64,000 bases of DNA, from the NCBI RefSeq assembly GCF_029227915.1, contig NC_079883.1, forward strand, positions 27,342,001 through 27,406,000, in the 5' to 3' direction. Below the pieces are notes generated by a model that saw only the letters and a list, made by a program, of their open reading frames with translations, was not told the origin of the DNA and made no database searches. Origin of the DNA: Hydractinia symbiolongicarpus (lineage: Eukaryota; Cnidaria; Hydrozoa; Anthoathecata; Hydractiniidae). This document shows positions 62,401-64,000 of the stretch, in pieces; position 1 is the stretch's first letter; every line of letters starts with the position of its first letter. The position numbers and the translations under genes are program-made.

Positions 62401-64000
62401 TCTTTTTGATAAGAGAAACGGCGCCGTCATCTGTCATTTTTAAAAAAGGCAAAAAAAAACTGGGGACGAGGGTCAGTATTCAGGGGTTTTTTGTTTAAAA
62501 TTCGACTAAACTCCAAAAGACGATGATGATCTATTTGGGGCTTATTCCATGTACAATAACGATTCTAGAATCTTAAAGTAACATGGAGATATATGATCCT
62601 AGTGAGTGCCAGGCCTAAGTTGTTGTTAAATTGTTTCACGATTTCTTTTATTTATTTACTTATTTCCTTATTTAAAGTCAAATTTTACAGTAGTTTATAA
62701 AAAAAACTAATTTAAATCTTATCACTTAGTTACGTATTTTGCATGAGCAATCAGTACCCTTCTAAACTAGACAGTATTAAACCATTCAAGAGGATAGCCT
62801 ACTAAGAGATTGTCAACACATTGTTAAGCGGTGGTAAAATATGGCTGAGCGAGGTAAAATTTGGCTGCGCAAGATTAAATTCGTACAAAAATAGCCAGAT
62901 TTGATTATAAGTTAGTATGACTGTATAAACATTTGTGCATTATAAGCATAGACTCAAATTCTTGAGGCCAAAACCAAATTTTCTGATGCTAATAAAAAAA
63001 AACATAATGGAACCTATTCATACTAACTAATTTGCCGGCTCAAGCCGTATATTTTTATACACTGTAAAAATTATATTTTTACCGCAAAATATGTAAATGT
63101 AAATTAGAAAACAACACGAATTGAAAAAAAGCCACTTGTAATGACGTCTAAAACAGGGTTTTGGAACCAGGATAATTATAAAGTAAAATATAAAAAAACA
63201 TTTCTCCATAATTTTTAATTCTATTAATTCAATTAATAATCTTCACAAAGACACAGAAACATCATTTGTGGTGATATATGGCTTATAAATGAGTTGAGAA
63301 GAATAAAAAAGTAAAAAAATAACAATCCCTCACTCTAGTTTCTGGGAAAAATCTTCCTCGGGACAAAATAACGGGATAATTTACTAAGAAAAATCCTCCC
63401 CTACTCTCCTTCTGAACGAACTCGCCAAAAACGAACTTTTTTCAAGAATATCTTATTATACGAGCGATATATTCCGGTTGGTTCAACTCTTTTACTGTTT
63501 CTGGCAAATGCATCAAATGATTGACATATCATCGGCGAGAAGAAATAATCAACTAGTGATAAAATTTTCTTGTCAAAAGATTAACCTTTACTTCAACATA
63601 ACGAATTTTCCCCGATAACTAAAATGTATCTCTAATTATATAAAATTTTACTATTAATTTAAGCAAGACGTAGCAAAAATACTTCTAAAACAAATAATTA
63701 AAAATATGAAAAACTTAACCGCCAAAAACAGAATATACTCTTTCACCGATCCACCACACTACGTACAGATGTAAAAATATGTAGAAATAATGCTAAGGTT
63801 TCGTAATGCTGCATTTTTTTGTGGAGAAGTGTTTTCAAAAGAGTGATACTAAATTTAGGCGACTATGAATATCAGGGTTGTTAAAACACAAATCGTATTC
63901 ATTAAAAATATAATAATATACATTCTTGCAACACAACAATACTAAAATATATAAAAAATTTATGAAACCAAAAATAATTTTTTTTTGTAAAAAAAAAAAA
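59403..64000. other. Gene-free tail of the window
   Basis: About 4.6 kb upstream of G alpha q. All frames are short (63 codons or fewer) and unrecognised. A lone CTGGGGACGAGGG at about 62460 resembles one end of the nearby MITE family. No RNA gene, repeat array or coding exon could be supported. Confidence 0.45.

Overview
The window looks like AT-rich nuclear DNA of an early-branching animal, most likely a cnidarian and perhaps a hydrozoan. The reasons are intron-containing animal genes with GT-AG junctions, short to medium introns, many decayed LINE, hAT, Harbinger and pogo/Tigger elements, and abundant small inverted-repeat elements. The species call is an inference. I reconstructed exons by hand from splice consensus, reading frame and family similarity, so they need RNA confirmation.

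Five host genes are supported. (1) An intronless LTV1 gene (ribosome biogenesis) at 1758-3119, + strand. (2) An ANP32 acidic leucine-rich phosphoprotein gene, nine coding exons, - strand, 15453-18386. (3) A cation-diffusion-facilitator metal transporter of the DxxxD (Mn/Fe-like) subgroup, nine coding exons, - strand, 23184-29388. (4) A CHTOP (chromatin target of PRMT1) gene, two coding exons, + strand, 41160-42703. (5) A G-protein alpha-q gene, - strand, 46698-58870, with six shared exons and two alternative first coding exons about 2.8 kb apart.

Layout. 1-1100: 3' part of a LINE, - strand. 1758-3119: LTV1. 3289-6244: an inverted-repeat DNA element split by a 5'-truncated LINE. 7215-10181: a pogo/Tigger-type DNA transposon carrying two head-to-head genes, a HIRAN-domain protein and a transposase, with a second LINE nested in it and breaking the transposase. 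10440-12010: decayed hAT-like transposase. 15453-18386: ANP32. 19918-21800: decayed hAT and PIF/Harbinger remnants. 23184-29388: the metal transporter. 30230-36900: a repeat-dense region with minisatellites, a 2,116-bp tandem duplication with no difference seen between copies, and a pogo-like MITE. 41160-42703: CHTOP. 43101-44241: another inverted-repeat element. 46698-58870: G alpha q, with a cluster of tiny MITEs around its distal first exon. From 58871 to the end I recognise no gene.

The host genes do not form a pathway cluster; they are unrelated housekeeping and signalling genes separated by mobile DNA. The most unusual points are the transposon with an accessory HIRAN gene five bases from the transposase start, the duplicated first exon of G alpha q, and the tandem duplication.
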